Assembly (NCBI GenBank): GCA_016703265.1
Contig: JADJCK010000004.1
Location: 434,001-498,000 of the forward strand
Length of the DNA stretch: 64,000 nucleotides
Direction of reading: 5' to 3'
Source: a bacterium
GTDB lineage: Bacteria > Krumholzibacteriota > Krumholzibacteriia > LZORAL124-64-63
The position numbers and the translations under genes are program-made. Below are positions 28,554 through 36,842 of the stretch, in pieces. The notes beneath the pieces are model-generated. The model saw only the letters and a program-made list of their open reading frames with translations, was not told the origin of the DNA and made no database searches. The first letter of the stretch is position 1, and each line of letters begins with the position of its first letter.

Positions 28554-28674
28554 CGCCCGCGGCAATGGCAATCGTATCAATAAGCGCGGGCGACCCCACC
28601 TCGCCCAAGTGGGATCCTCCCGCGCCCGCGCCGGGCCATGCAGGGCCCGATCGCAGGCGGGATCATCCCACACG

Positions 28675-28697
28675 ACCGTTCCGTCCCACGGAACGGT
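28675..28697. promoter_or_regulatory. Perfect 10-bp inverted repeat, candidate operator of the WYL regulator
   Basis: ACCGTTCCGT, CCC, ACGGAACGGT, ending 19 bp before the regulator's ATG. Two further partly symmetric elements around GGGATC-TCCC (about 28610-28624 and 28660-28671) lie just upstream. Autoregulation by the WYL protein is the natural reading. Confidence 0.5.
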
Positions 28698-28716
28698 CTG
28701 AAGGTATCCTGGAGTC

Positions 28717-29793
28717 ATGATGCAGAAGAAGAAGTCGCCCGACCGCAGCTACGGCGAGAAGCTGATCCGGCTTTTCGCCAAGCTGATGTTCACCGGCCAG
28801 AAGTACTCGCTGACGGACCTGGCCCGCACGCTGGGCTGTTCCAAGCAGACGGTGCTGCGGCTGGTCGACGAGATCACGCTGGTGTACGACGTGCCGCTGC
28901 GCGACGAGCTGCGGGCCGGCCGCAAGTGGGTGTGGATCGACCGCAGCGGGGCGCAGGCTGCGGGCGCCGGCGCCGGCGCCGGCGCTGCACCCGAGCCGGC
29001 GGCGCTCATCAGCGAGCACGAGCACCGCACGCTGCAGATGTGCCGCGCCTTCACCGAGCACCTGCTGGGGCGCGAGACGTTCGACGAGATCGAGCGGGCC
29101 ATCGAGAAGAGCGGCCATCACCTGCCGGCGGGTGTCGACGGAAGCGGCCCGGTGTTCGGCGTGGTGCGCTCGGGCGTCATCGACTACACGCGCCACGAAG
29201 ACGTGCTGCGCACGCTGCTGGCCGGCATGGAGGAGCGGCGGGTGTGCGAGATCGCCTATCGCGGCCTCGGTGCGCCGGCGGCGAAGACCTTCCACATCAA
29301 GCCGCTGCAGGTGTTCGCGCACCGCGAGACGGTGTACGTGCACGCGCGGCGCGCGAAATCGCCCGGCCAGCCCTACAAGCCGCCGAAGTACGACCCGCTG
29401 CTGGCGCTCCATCGCTTCGAGTCGGCCCGGCTCACCGAGGCGCCCTTCCATCGCCCGCGCGGCTACGACTTCGACAAGGTGATGAACCGCGGCTTCGGCG
29501 TCTGGATGCAGAAGCGGTTCCGTGTCGTGCTCGACCTCGAAGGCTGGGCCGCGGCCTACGCCCGCGAGCGCACCTGGAGCCCGGACCAGGAGCTGGCCGA
29601 CCTGAAGGGAGGCGGCCTGCGCCTGTCGTTCTGGTCGACGAGCGAGCCCGAGGTGATGTCTCTGGTGCTCGGCTTCGGCGCCTGCGCGCGGTTGCGCGAA
29701 CCGGTTTCGCTGGTGTCACAGGTGCAGGAAGAACTGGGGGCGATGGCGCGGGGCTACGGCGTCGGGCCGGCGCCCCGGGAAGCGAAGGGCTGA
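28717..29793 (+). CDS. WYL-domain transcriptional regulator
   Basis: A 358-aa protein starting MMQKKKSPDRSYGEKLIRLF. An N-terminal helix-turn-helix (KYSLTDLARTLGCSKQTVLR) is followed by an Ala/Gly linker (GAGAGAGAAPEPA). The WYL-type ligand-binding domain includes YRGLGAPAAKTFHIKPLQVF and AHRETVYVHARRA, where the WYL triad is degenerate (TVYVHARR). The C-terminal WCX-like extension includes FRVVLDLEGWAAAYARERTW. WYL regulators often bind nucleic-acid-like ligands and control defence or DNA-damage genes. The next gene starts at the stop codon (TGATG overlap), so the two are coupled. Confidence 0.8.
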   Translation: MMQKKKSPDRSYGEKLIRLFAKLMFTGQKYSLTDLARTLGCSKQTVLRLVDEITLVYDVPLRDELRAGRKWVWIDRSGAQAAGAGAGAGAAPEPAALISEHEHRTLQMCRAFTEHLLGRETFDEIERAIEKSGHHLPAGVDGSGPVFGVVRSGVIDYTRHEDVLRTLLAGMEERRVCEIAYRGLGAPAAKTFHIKPLQVFAHRETVYVHARRAKSPGQPYKPPKYDPLLALHRFESARLTEAPFHRPRGYDFDKVMNRGFGVWMQKRFRVVLDLEGWAAAYARERTWSPDQELADLKGGGLRLSFWSTSEPEVMSLVLGFGACARLREPVSLVSQVQEELGAMARGYGVGPAPREAKG

Positions 29794-30572
29794 TGGCAAG
29801 CGACATCGACAACACCGGCGATGACACCGGCACCGGCGACGATATGCAGGCGGTCCTGCGCGGGTTCGTGGAGTCCGCCCTTCCGTTCGCGCGCGACACC
29901 ACGCTGCCGCCCGGCCTGCTCGAGCAGTACACCGTGGGCCGGCTGCTGCGCGAACCGACCTTCTGCGACACTTCGTACCACGTGGCCGGACTGGTGGCGC
30001 CGCATCGCTATCTGGTCATTTCGGCCATGGCGGTCCCGCTGGAGGACGAGGACAATCCCGACCGGGGACTGTGCGTCCTGCGGAACGATGCGCTGCTGAA
30101 GGTGATCGACCGCGTCGAAGTGGGTGACCACGCCCAGGTCACGTTGCTGCACGTGCCGGACCCGCTCCTGCCCTGGTTTCGCGACACGACGCTGAACCCC
30201 ATCGAACAGCAGTTCGTCGAACTGGCGCGGGCGTGCTTTGCGGAATGCCTGGACCAGCCGCCGGTGCCCGCGCTGGACACCGATGACTGGCGCGACCGCC
30301 TGGTGTACCCGCTCGGTTTCGACGACGACGGTAAGCCCTTCGATCTGCCGGCAGTCGCCGAGCCGGAGGCGTGCCCGTTTGCGGCCGGCGACACGGTCAC
30401 GGCCGAAAGCGGCGTCCGGGCGGGCGACATCGTGTGGTTCGAACGCACGGCTTCCGACCAGATGGTGATCCACGTGTATGAGCCTGATGATGTTCGTGCC
30501 GACGGCAGCCCGCGCTTTCGCGTGGTGGCGGGACAGAAGCCAAATTCGGTGGAGTTCGTGCCGGTCGACTGA
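29793..30572 (+). CDS. Unknown protein coupled to the WYL regulator
   Basis: A 259-aa acidic protein beginning MASDIDNTGDDTGTGDDMQA. No signal peptide or membrane segment, so cytoplasmic. Segments such as YHVAGLVAPHRYLVISAMAV, GLCVLRNDALLKVIDRVEVG and DQMVIHVYEPDDVRADGS look like a folded alpha/beta protein but match no family I know. Its start codon shares a base with the regulator's stop (TGATG), implying translational coupling and a linked role, for example as the regulated target or a partner. Coding is supported by codon pattern and the clean boundary with the terminator-like palindrome downstream. Confidence 0.65.
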   Translation: MASDIDNTGDDTGTGDDMQAVLRGFVESALPFARDTTLPPGLLEQYTVGRLLREPTFCDTSYHVAGLVAPHRYLVISAMAVPLEDEDNPDRGLCVLRNDALLKVIDRVEVGDHAQVTLLHVPDPLLPWFRDTTLNPIEQQFVELARACFAECLDQPPVPALDTDDWRDRLVYPLGFDDDGKPFDLPAVAEPEACPFAAGDTVTAESGVRAGDIVWFERTASDQMVIHVYEPDDVRADGSPRFRVVAGQKPNSVEFVPVD

Positions 30573-30602
30573 ACGACGACCTGTCGGCACGATGTATGGA
30601 GA

Positions 30603-30630
30603 AGGGGACTTGCGCCGGCGCAAGTCCCCT
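30603..30630. terminator. 28-bp perfect palindrome containing dispersed repeat copy 10
   Basis: AGGGG, ACTTGCGCCGGCGCAAGT (30608-30625), CCCCT form an uninterrupted 28-bp palindrome between two convergent genes, 30 bp from one stop and 25 bp from the other. A bidirectional terminator role is likely. CCTCC rather than a T-run follows. Confidence 0.6.
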
Positions 30631-30655
30631 CCTGGTGTGTCAGGTCCGCATTGCA

Positions 30656-32488
30656 CTACGAAAAGTCGCGCGCCCCCTGATTCGCCAGTTCGTGCAGGTG
30701 GCGGTCGTCGAAACCGCGCGAACGCGGCCCGCCGCGGCCCGGAGCCGCCGCCGGCGCCTCGTAGCTCACGGTTGCCGTTTCGCCCGTCACCAGGCGCTGC
30801 AGCTGGCCCACGATTGCGCGCAACTGCTCCGACTGCGCGTTCAGTTCCTCGGCAGCCGCCGCCGTTTCCTCGGCCGTGGCGGCCGCGCCCTGCGTGGTGT
30901 GGTCGAGCTGGCGCATGGCGGTGTTGATCTGGTCGATGCCGGTGGCCTGCTCGCGCGCGGCCTTCACGATGCCGTCGACCTGCGTGCCCACCTGCTCGGC
31001 GTTGTGCGCCGTGGCCATGAAAGACTCGCGGGCTCCGGCCGTCACCTGCACGCCGCGGTTGGCGTGCTGCACCGACTTCTCGATCAGTTCGGACGTCTCG
31101 CGCGCGGCCGCGGCAGCGCGCTGCGCCAGGTTGCGCACTTCCTCGGCGACCACGGCGAAGCCCTTGCCCGCTTCGCCGGCGCGCGCGGCTTCCACCGCGG
31201 CGTTCAACGCCAGCAGATTCGTCTGGAAGGCGATGCCGTCGATGGTACCGACGATGCGCGCCGTGGCATCGGAACTGGCCTTGATGGTGTCGATGGCCGA
31301 GACCATCTCGGTCATCGAGGCCAGGCCCTGCTGCACCACCTTGCGCGAGTCGGCCATGAGCTGCTGGCAGGTGTCGGCCGCCGTGCGGGTCTCGGTGACG
31401 TTGCTCGCCATCTGCTCGAGGCTGGCCGAGGTCTCCTCGACAGCCGCCGCCTGCTCGCTGGACTGGTTGGCCAGCTGCACGCTCGCGTTGGCGATCTCGG
31501 TGGCGGCCACGGTGGTCTGCTCCGAACCGGCGTTCAGCTCGATGATCATCGCATTGATGGGGCCGCTCACCGAGCGCGCCACGAAGAACACGATGCCCCC
31601 GACCACCAGCACCGACACGAGCGTCAGGATGATGCCGAAGTTGCGCAGCCGGTTCGACGCGGCGTAGATCTGCGATTCGTCCAGCGCCACGGCGCTGACC
31701 CAGCCCAGCTTCTCGCTGCGGGCGAACGCCGACTGGCGGTCCTTGCCCTTGAAGTTGTAGGCGATGACGCCGTTGCCCTCGGCCATGATCTTCTGGCCGA
31801 AATCCCACTCGGTCACCTTGTTCTTGAGGATCAGTTCCTTCTTGGGGTGGGCCAGGAAGGTGCCGTCGCGGTCGCAGACATAGACGTAGCCGGTGGCGCC
31901 GACCTTGACGGGATCGACGAACTCGGCGGCGAACTTGCCCAGGTCGACCACGCCCAGCAGCGCGCCGGCCATGCGTCCGTCGGGGCCGTTGACGGGCTGG
32001 CAGACGACGATGATCGGGTTGCCGGTCACGCGGCTGGCCACCGCGCTCGAAAGGGTGGCCTTGCCCAAGCGCAGGCAGTCCTGGAAGTAGGCGCGGTCGC
32101 CGACCTTCAGCGTGCCGGTCATGCCGTTCACGCTCGAGGCCACGGTAAGGCCGTCCAGGCCGACCAGGTGCACGCCCTCGTAGTCGATGGTGTGCTCGGC
32201 CTGGGTGCGCAGCAGCGCCTCGGCCGTGGCTGCCAGCGAGTCGGGCGCCACCAGGGCGGCGCGCAGGTCCGGCAGCTCGCTCCAGCGCTGCACATCCAGT
32301 TCGCGGTGGGTGACCCACGACTCGAGCTGGTCCTGGATCAGGTGGTTCAGCTGGGCCATCTCGTCGTGGACGGTTTCCTCCAGGGCCTCGGCGGCCTGGT
32401 GCGTGGTGACCGTCAGGTAGGTGGCGAAGGCCACCACCAGGGCTGCCGCCGTGGGCAGCAGGAATCTGTTGCGCAGGTTCAGTTTCAT
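30656..32488 (-). CDS. Methyl-accepting chemotaxis protein with dCache-type sensor
   Basis: A 610-aa receptor. First helix FLLPTAAALVVAFATYLTVT. The periplasmic domain of about 240 residues has the double-Cache pattern (HLVGLDGLTVASSVNGMTG, VGDRAYFQDCLRLGKATLSS, GKFAAEFVDPVKVGATGYVY, then VCDRDGTFLAHPKKE). A second helix (IILTLVSVLVVGGIVFFVA) is followed by a methylation/signalling domain with EEVRNLAQR tip and GIAFQTNLLALNAAVEAARA. A C-terminal tail rich in Pro/Arg (about 30 residues) follows. dCache domains commonly sense amino acids, organic acids or purines. Intact, unlike the chemoreceptor at 1717. Confidence 0.9.
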   Translation of the reverse strand: MKLNLRNRFLLPTAAALVVAFATYLTVTTHQAAEALEETVHDEMAQLNHLIQDQLESWVTHRELDVQRWSELPDLRAALVAPDSLAATAEALLRTQAEHTIDYEGVHLVGLDGLTVASSVNGMTGTLKVGDRAYFQDCLRLGKATLSSAVASRVTGNPIIVVCQPVNGPDGRMAGALLGVVDLGKFAAEFVDPVKVGATGYVYVCDRDGTFLAHPKKELILKNKVTEWDFGQKIMAEGNGVIAYNFKGKDRQSAFARSEKLGWVSAVALDESQIYAASNRLRNFGIILTLVSVLVVGGIVFFVARSVSGPINAMIIELNAGSEQTTVAATEIANASVQLANQSSEQAAAVEETSASLEQMASNVTETRTAADTCQQLMADSRKVVQQGLASMTEMVSAIDTIKASSDATARIVGTIDGIAFQTNLLALNAAVEAARAGEAGKGFAVVAEEVRNLAQRAAAAARETSELIEKSVQHANRGVQVTAGARESFMATAHNAEQVGTQVDGIVKAAREQATGIDQINTAMRQLDHTTQGAAATAEETAAAAEELNAQSEQLRAIVGQLQRLVTGETATVSYEAPAAAPGRGGPRSRGFDDRHLHELANQGARDFS

Positions 32489-32600
32489 GTCGCGTGCCTC
32501 TTGATCTTCTCGCCGCGGGAGGAGAGCGATGCGCCGGCCGACCGGATGCCCCGCTTCGGGCGAGCGGGGAAACGATTCAGGACCAGTGGGAATCGATCTT

Positions 32601-32627
32601 GATTCGCCAAAAAAACATCACGCTTTA
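32601..32627 (-). promoter_or_regulatory. Candidate sigma-28-like promoter of the dCache chemoreceptor
   Basis: On the minus strand TAAA (32624-32627), exactly 15 bases, then GGCGAATC (32601-32608) against TAAA-N15-GCCGATAA. The -10 matches only 4 of 8, so it is weak by itself. It is listed because the spacing is exact and the gene is chemotactic. Confidence 0.2.
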
Positions 32628-32654
32628 GTTATGTTTCATGATGATGCAGTCGGG

Positions 32655-32689
32655 AAAAAGCGAACAGGGGAGCCCGTGGGCTCCCCTGT
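32655..32689 (-). terminator. Rho-independent terminator of the minus-strand secreted protein gene
   Basis: ACAGGGGAGCCC (32664-32675), loop GT, GGGCTCCCCTGT (32678-32689): a 12-bp perfect stem. On the minus strand it is followed by TCGCTTTTTCCC. It lies about 70 bp past the stop of the 32757 gene. Confidence 0.8.
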
Positions 32690-32756
32690 CGTTGCCGCTG
32701 CCGTCCCTCGCGGGTGGAGGCGTCCTAGGTCCGCCGGGACAGTGCGGCCCCGCGAA

Positions 32757-33194
32757 TCAGTTGCGGCCGCCCAGGCCGTTGCCGTCCAGCTGCGGGGTGC
32801 AGGTGCCGTCGCCGGGACCAAAGCCCGAACCGTCGCCGGGGCCCTCGCCGCCGTTGCCGGTGCCGTCGCCGGGGCCGAAGCCCGAGGCGCCCAGGCGGTG
32901 GCTCCACTTGAAGCCCTGCCGGTAGGCGAAGCCGTCCTCGTCACAGCCGGTGTCGGCGCCCAGGCGATTGCCCGTGCCGTCCATGGGCGGCGCGTAATCG
33001 GGATCGACACCATTGGGGATGCCGTCGCCGTCGGCGTCCGGGGCCAGGTCGTTGAATCCGTCGCCGTTCTCGTCGAGGAAGCCGCCGACCATGTAGCCGA
33101 AGCCGCCGCTGCCGTCGGTCTGCGCGAACACGGGGGATCCGAAAGCGGCAATCGCCAGGACCGCCAGCGCGCTGAGGATGAAACGGGTCTTCAT
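32757..33194 (-). CDS. Secreted Asp/Gly-repeat (thrombospondin type 3/EF-hand-like) protein
   Basis: A 145-aa protein from ATG 33194 (AAGGAG 7 nt upstream). KTRFILSALAVLAIAAFGSP, VFA is a signal peptide. The mature protein has Ca-binding-type loops DENGDGFND, DADGDGIPNGVDPD, then a Gly-rich tail with three GFGPGDGT/GPGDGS-like repeats. Extracellular, probably calcium-stabilised; role unknown. Its promoter region carries a sigma-54 element and the same 28-bp upstream site as the related gene at 36843, on the other side of the two-component genes. The two proteins share the DxDGDG repeat style but not overall sequence. Confidence 0.7.
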   Translation of the reverse strand: MKTRFILSALAVLAIAAFGSPVFAQTDGSGGFGYMVGGFLDENGDGFNDLAPDADGDGIPNGVDPDYAPPMDGTGNRLGADTGCDEDGFAYRQGFKWSHRLGASGFGPGDGTGNGGEGPGDGSGFGPGDGTCTPQLDGNGLGGRN

Positions 33195-33252
33195 GGGTCT
33201 GCTCCTTGCGTCTGCATGGGCTGAATCGGCGAGGATTCGTACGGGAGCCCCA

Positions 33253-33268
33253 TGCATCGGTCGGGCCA
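33253..33268 (-). promoter_or_regulatory. Sigma-54 (-24/-12) promoter of the 33194 gene
   Basis: On the minus strand TGGCCCGACCGATGCA: GG (33266-33267), 10 bases, GC (33254-33255). It matches TGGCACG-N4-TTGCW at TGGC-CG and TGCA. About 60 nt separate the -12 element from the ATG. Confidence 0.6.
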
Positions 33269-33366
33269 GTTGGCCGGCGAGGTCGCGAACATGCCGGAAA
33301 CGCCTTGTTTTGCAGGGAAATCAGCGGGAGGCAGCGTCGGCGTGAACCGCCGCCATGCGGCCGGGT

Positions 33367-33394
33367 GCTCGACGTTCTCGTCGAATCCCTCGAC
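33367..33394. promoter_or_regulatory. Upstream activator site B (28-bp compound inverted repeat)
   Basis: Read on the minus strand: GTCGAGGGATTCGACG followed by AGAACGTCGAGC. It contains three TCGA-centred half-sites arranged as two overlapping inverted repeats. It is 25 of 28 identical to site A at 36577-36604. It ends 98 bp upstream of the sigma-54 promoter at 33253, the usual range for an NtrC-type enhancer. Confidence 0.65.
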
Positions 33395-33475
33395 GATCCT
33401 TGTCGCCGGCAGCGGGGTCCGCTACCATCGCCGCAGCTTCGCGTGCCCATCCACCGGCGGGGAATCCAGGGTGTC

Positions 33476-35203
33476 ATGAGCCATCCGGCGGGAAAACGAA
33501 TCTGGCTGCTGCGCGCGCCCATCGTGGTGACGGTGCTGGCGCTGGCCGGCGTCGTCTTCGTGGTCTCGACGGTGCGCGAGATCCGCGGCGCGCGTGCCGC
33601 GATGGGTTCGCTGACGGTGGGCTACGCGGAGCAGGTGCGCCGTGTGGTCGGCGAGAGCCAGGGCCACGCGCTGGCCGCCTTCGAGGCCTGGGAGACGCAG
33701 GCCGGCCAGCGGCTGCTGGCCATGGCCTCACTGGTGAACGTGGTGGCCGGCTCGGGCCGGCCGTCGCAGGCGATGATCGACAGCCTGGCCGCCGCCAACG
33801 ACCTGGTCTGCCTGACCGTGCGCGGCGCCGACCAGCAGGTGCTCGCCTCGGCCCGCACGCCGGACGGGCTGCATGAAGAGGTTTCCTGCTGGAACGAGCT
33901 CGCGACCACCGGTGCGGCCGACCTGGCCCCGGGCCAGGCAGCGGTGCTGCATGTCCCGGATCCCGTCGGGGGCGGCTATCGCCTGGTCGGCGCCCTGCGG
34001 CGACCCGACGGCGGCCTCGTCTGCGCCGGGCTCGACGCGCAGGCGCTGGCCGACGCCCGGCGTCGCATCGGCCCGGGCCGGCTGCTGCAGGCGATCGGGC
34101 AGCTGGGCGGCTCCTCGTACCTGGCGCTCCAGGGCGGGCAGGGCATCCTCGCGGCCACGGCCAACGTCAGCAGCCTGGCCGCGGTTGCCGACGACACGCT
34201 GTTGTCGCGCGTGTTGCGCACGGGCCAGCCGGCCTCGCGCGAGATCGTCTTCGACGGCAAGCCGACCCTTGAAACCGTGTCGCGCCTGGAGGTCGAGGGC
34301 CGCCCGGTCAGCCTGCTGCGCGTCGGCATCGACCTGACCACGGTGCAGGCGCGCCAGCGCGAGATCGCGCGCAGCCTGATCGTCCATTCATTCCTCCTGC
34401 TGGCGGCGCTGGGGGCCGGCGGCGCGCTGCTGCTGGCGAGCCGGCGCCTGGCCACGGCGCAGGCGGCGTGGGAGCAGGCGCGCCGTGAAGTGTCGGCGCT
34501 GGAAGCGGAACAGGCGCGTCGCGAACGCAGCTTCGCGCTGGGTGAGCTGGCCTCGGGCGTGGCGCACGAGATCCGCAATCCGCTCAACGCCATCGGCATG
34601 GTCGTGCAGCGCCTCGGGCGCGAATTCACGCCCAGCGAGGGCCAGGACGAGTACCGCCAGCTGACGACCACCGTCCACGGCGAAGTCCACCGCATCAACC
34701 GCATCATCGAGCAGTTCCTCAGCTATGCGCGTCCGGCGGCGCCCAGCTTCCGGTCCGTCGACCTTGCGGTGCTGGTGCGCGACCTGGCGGCCCTCGTTCG
34801 TGAGCGCTTCGAAGCCAAGGGTGTCGGCCTGGTCGTGGAGTCGCCGGAGCGGCTCGATGTCGTGGTCGACCCCGACCTGGTGCGGCAGGCCCTGCACAAC
34901 CTGCTGGACAACGCGCTCGACGCGTGCCCGGCGGGAGCGGAGACGCGGCTGTCGTTGGCCGTGGCTGGAGACCGTGCCCGGCTGGTGGTGGCCGACACGG
35001 GGCCGGGCATTGCCGCGGCCGACCTGCCCCGCATCTTCAACCTGTACCACACCACGAAGCCGCGGGGCACCGGCGTGGGGCTGGCCATCGTCGACCAGGT
35101 GGCGGCGCAGCACGGCGGCCGCGCCCGTGCCGCGAGCGAACCGGGTCGTGGCGCTACCTTCAGTCTCGAACTGCCGCTGGGCGGCCTGGAAAAGGCGAAC
35201 TGA
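33476..35203 (+). CDS. Membrane sensor histidine kinase (NtrB/AtoS type)
   Basis: A 575-aa kinase from ATG 33476. Two transmembrane helices (APIVVTVLALAGVVFVVSTV near residue 20 and HSFLLLAALGAGGALLLASR near 305) enclose a periplasmic sensor domain of about 270 residues with no family I recognise. Then a coiled linker, the H-box ELASGVAHEIRNPLNAIG (phospho-His about residue 363), the N-box HNLLDNALDA and G-boxes DTGPGIAAADLP and GTGVGLAIVDQV. The response-regulator gene starts inside its stop codon (TGATG), so the pair is co-translated. It should phosphorylate the NtrC-type regulator in response to an envelope signal. Confidence 0.9.
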   Translation: MSHPAGKRIWLLRAPIVVTVLALAGVVFVVSTVREIRGARAAMGSLTVGYAEQVRRVVGESQGHALAAFEAWETQAGQRLLAMASLVNVVAGSGRPSQAMIDSLAAANDLVCLTVRGADQQVLASARTPDGLHEEVSCWNELATTGAADLAPGQAAVLHVPDPVGGGYRLVGALRRPDGGLVCAGLDAQALADARRRIGPGRLLQAIGQLGGSSYLALQGGQGILAATANVSSLAAVADDTLLSRVLRTGQPASREIVFDGKPTLETVSRLEVEGRPVSLLRVGIDLTTVQARQREIARSLIVHSFLLLAALGAGGALLLASRRLATAQAAWEQARREVSALEAEQARRERSFALGELASGVAHEIRNPLNAIGMVVQRLGREFTPSEGQDEYRQLTTTVHGEVHRINRIIEQFLSYARPAAPSFRSVDLAVLVRDLAALVRERFEAKGVGLVVESPERLDVVVDPDLVRQALHNLLDNALDACPAGAETRLSLAVAGDRARLVVADTGPGIAAADLPRIFNLYHTTKPRGTGVGLAIVDQVAAQHGGRARAASEPGRGATFSLELPLGGLEKAN

Positions 35204-36555
35204 TGACCGAGGCGAGGATCCTGATCGTCGATGACGAGGCCGTGCAGCGCGAGTCGCTGGGCGGCTTCCTCGTCAAGCAGGGCTATGATGTCGTGCTCGC
35301 GGCCGACGGGCCGACGGCGTTGCGCATCGTCCACGATGCCGTCGTCGACGTGATGCTCACCGACGTTCGCATGCCCGGCATGGACGGCGTGGAGCTCCTT
35401 TCGCGCGCACGCGCAGCGAACCCGCTGCTCGAAGTGATCGTGATGACCGCGTTCGGCACCATTGCCGATGCGGTCGAGGCGATGAAGCGCGGTGCGGCCG
35501 GCTACCTGACCAAGCCGGTCGACCTGGACGACATCCTCATCCAGGTGCGCAAGGCGGTGGAGCGCCGGAACCTGGTTTCCGAGGTGCAGCAACTGCGGCG
35601 GCAGGTGGCGGCGGCACATTCGTTCGCGGGCATCGTCGCCACGAGCGACGGCATGGTCGCGGCGCTGGACCTGGCCGCGCGCGTGGCCGCCACCGACGCC
35701 ACCGTGCTGGTGCGCGGCGAGAGCGGCACGGGCAAGGAACTGGTGGCGCGCGCCGTGCACTACGCCAGCGCGCGCAAGGACGGGCCGTTCGTGGCGGTCA
35801 ATTGCGCAGCCATCACGCCCACGCTGCTCGAGAGCGAGCTGTTCGGCCACGAGAAGGGCGCCTTCACCGGTGCCGACAAGGCGCGGGCCGGCCGGTTCGA
35901 GGCCGCTGCCGGCGGGACGCTGTTCCTCGACGAGATCGGCGACCTGCCGCCCGAGCTGCAGGTGAAGCTGCTGCGCGTTCTCCAGGAGCACACCTTCGAG
36001 CGGGTCGGCAGCAACCGCGCCGTTGCCACCGACGTGCGCATCGTGGCGGCCACGCATCGCGACCTGGAGCAGATGGTGGCCGACGGCGCCTTCCGCCAGG
36101 ATCTCTACTACCGGCTCGATGTGGTGAGCATCCACCTGCCGCCGCTCCGCGAGCGGCGCGGCGACATCCCCCTCATGATCGAGCACTTCCTGCGCAAGGC
36201 GGCGGCGCAGTACCTGCGGCCGGTCGAGTCGATCAGCCGCGAGGCGATGGACGTGCTGGTCAAGCACGACTACCCGGGAAACGTGCGCGAGCTGGAGAAC
36301 CTGGTCACGCGCATGGTCGTGCTGGCGCGCGGCACGGTGGCAACGATGGCGGACCTGCCCGGCGGCATCGGCCAGGGTGGCACGAACCGTCTCGACGATT
36401 TCGGCGGTGACCTGCCGCGCTACCTCGAGGATGTGGAGCAACGCGTGGTGCGCGACGCCCTCGACGCGGCGCAGGGCAACCAGAGCCAGGCGGCGCGCGC
36501 CGTCGGGTTGAGCGAGCGCAACCTGCGCTACAAGCTGCGCAAGTGGGGCTGGTAG
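35203..36555 (+). CDS. NtrC-type sigma-54-dependent response regulator
   Basis: A 450-aa three-domain activator. Receiver domain ARILIVDDEAVQRESLGGFL with phospho-Asp in VDVMLTDVRMPGMDGVEL (about residue 54) and Lys in YLTKPVDLDD. AAA+ domain with Walker A GESGTGKE (about 173), the sigma-54-contacting GAFTGA loop in HEKGAFTGADKAR, Walker B LFLDEIGDLPPE, R-finger RRGDIP. Fis-type HTH at the C-terminus (GNQSQAARAVGLSERNLRYK). It acts as an ATP-driven activator of sigma-54 RNA polymerase. The matching 28-bp sites and -24/-12 promoters on both sides of this operon are its likely targets. Confidence 0.93.
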   Translation: MTEARILIVDDEAVQRESLGGFLVKQGYDVVLAADGPTALRIVHDAVVDVMLTDVRMPGMDGVELLSRARAANPLLEVIVMTAFGTIADAVEAMKRGAAGYLTKPVDLDDILIQVRKAVERRNLVSEVQQLRRQVAAAHSFAGIVATSDGMVAALDLAARVAATDATVLVRGESGTGKELVARAVHYASARKDGPFVAVNCAAITPTLLESELFGHEKGAFTGADKARAGRFEAAAGGTLFLDEIGDLPPELQVKLLRVLQEHTFERVGSNRAVATDVRIVAATHRDLEQMVADGAFRQDLYYRLDVVSIHLPPLRERRGDIPLMIEHFLRKAAAQYLRPVESISREAMDVLVKHDYPGNVRELENLVTRMVVLARGTVATMADLPGGIGQGGTNRLDDFGGDLPRYLEDVEQRVVRDALDAAQGNQSQAARAVGLSERNLRYKLRKWGW

Positions 36556-36576
36556 GCCGGCCGGTGCGGCGAAACG

Positions 36577-36604
36577 GTCGAGGGCTTCGACGATTACGTC
36601 GAGC
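36577..36604. promoter_or_regulatory. Upstream activator site A (28-bp compound inverted repeat)
   Basis: GTCGAGGGCTTCGACG followed by ATTACGTCGAGC, starting 21 bp after the regulator's stop. Inner symmetric core TCGACG-N4-CGTCGA plus a third half-site. Same orientation relative to its target as site B. It ends 73 bp upstream of the sigma-54 promoter at 36678. Confidence 0.65.
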
Positions 36605-36677
36605 CGGGCGCGGGTCGGCGCAACCCGGAATCCGTGCAACCTGTTGATGTGCAATGGTTTGGTTGTGTCGTGAAAAT

Positions 36678-36693
36678 GGGCCACGAACTTGCA
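36678..36693 (+). promoter_or_regulatory. Sigma-54 (-24/-12) promoter of the 36843 gene
   Basis: GGGCCACGAACTTGCA: GG (36679-36680), 10 bases, GC (36691-36692), with the full TTGCA -12 element. A further half-site GTCGAGGG (36700-36707) overlaps the expected transcription start. The predicted leader to the ATG is about 140 nt. Confidence 0.6.
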
Positions 36694-36784
36694 ATGAGGG
36701 TCGAGGGTGCGCGAAAGCGAACCCGGGGAGCGGAGCCGGACAGCATGAACTTCTGCACGTTTGGCGCGTTCCGATGATGGAGGG

Positions 36785-36815
36785 GGGCGGGAGAGAAGGC
36801 GAGGCTTTCCCGCCC
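36785..36815 (+). other. Leader hairpin before the 36843 gene
   Basis: GGGCGGGA (36785-36792) pairs with TCCCGCCC (36808-36815), with AAG/CTT able to pair inside. It lies 27 nt before the ATG and just ahead of the TTAAGGAG ribosome-binding site, so it could shield the mRNA end or modulate translation. Confidence 0.4.
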
Positions 36816-36842
36816 ACCCTGCTAATTAAGGAGAAGGCGGCC

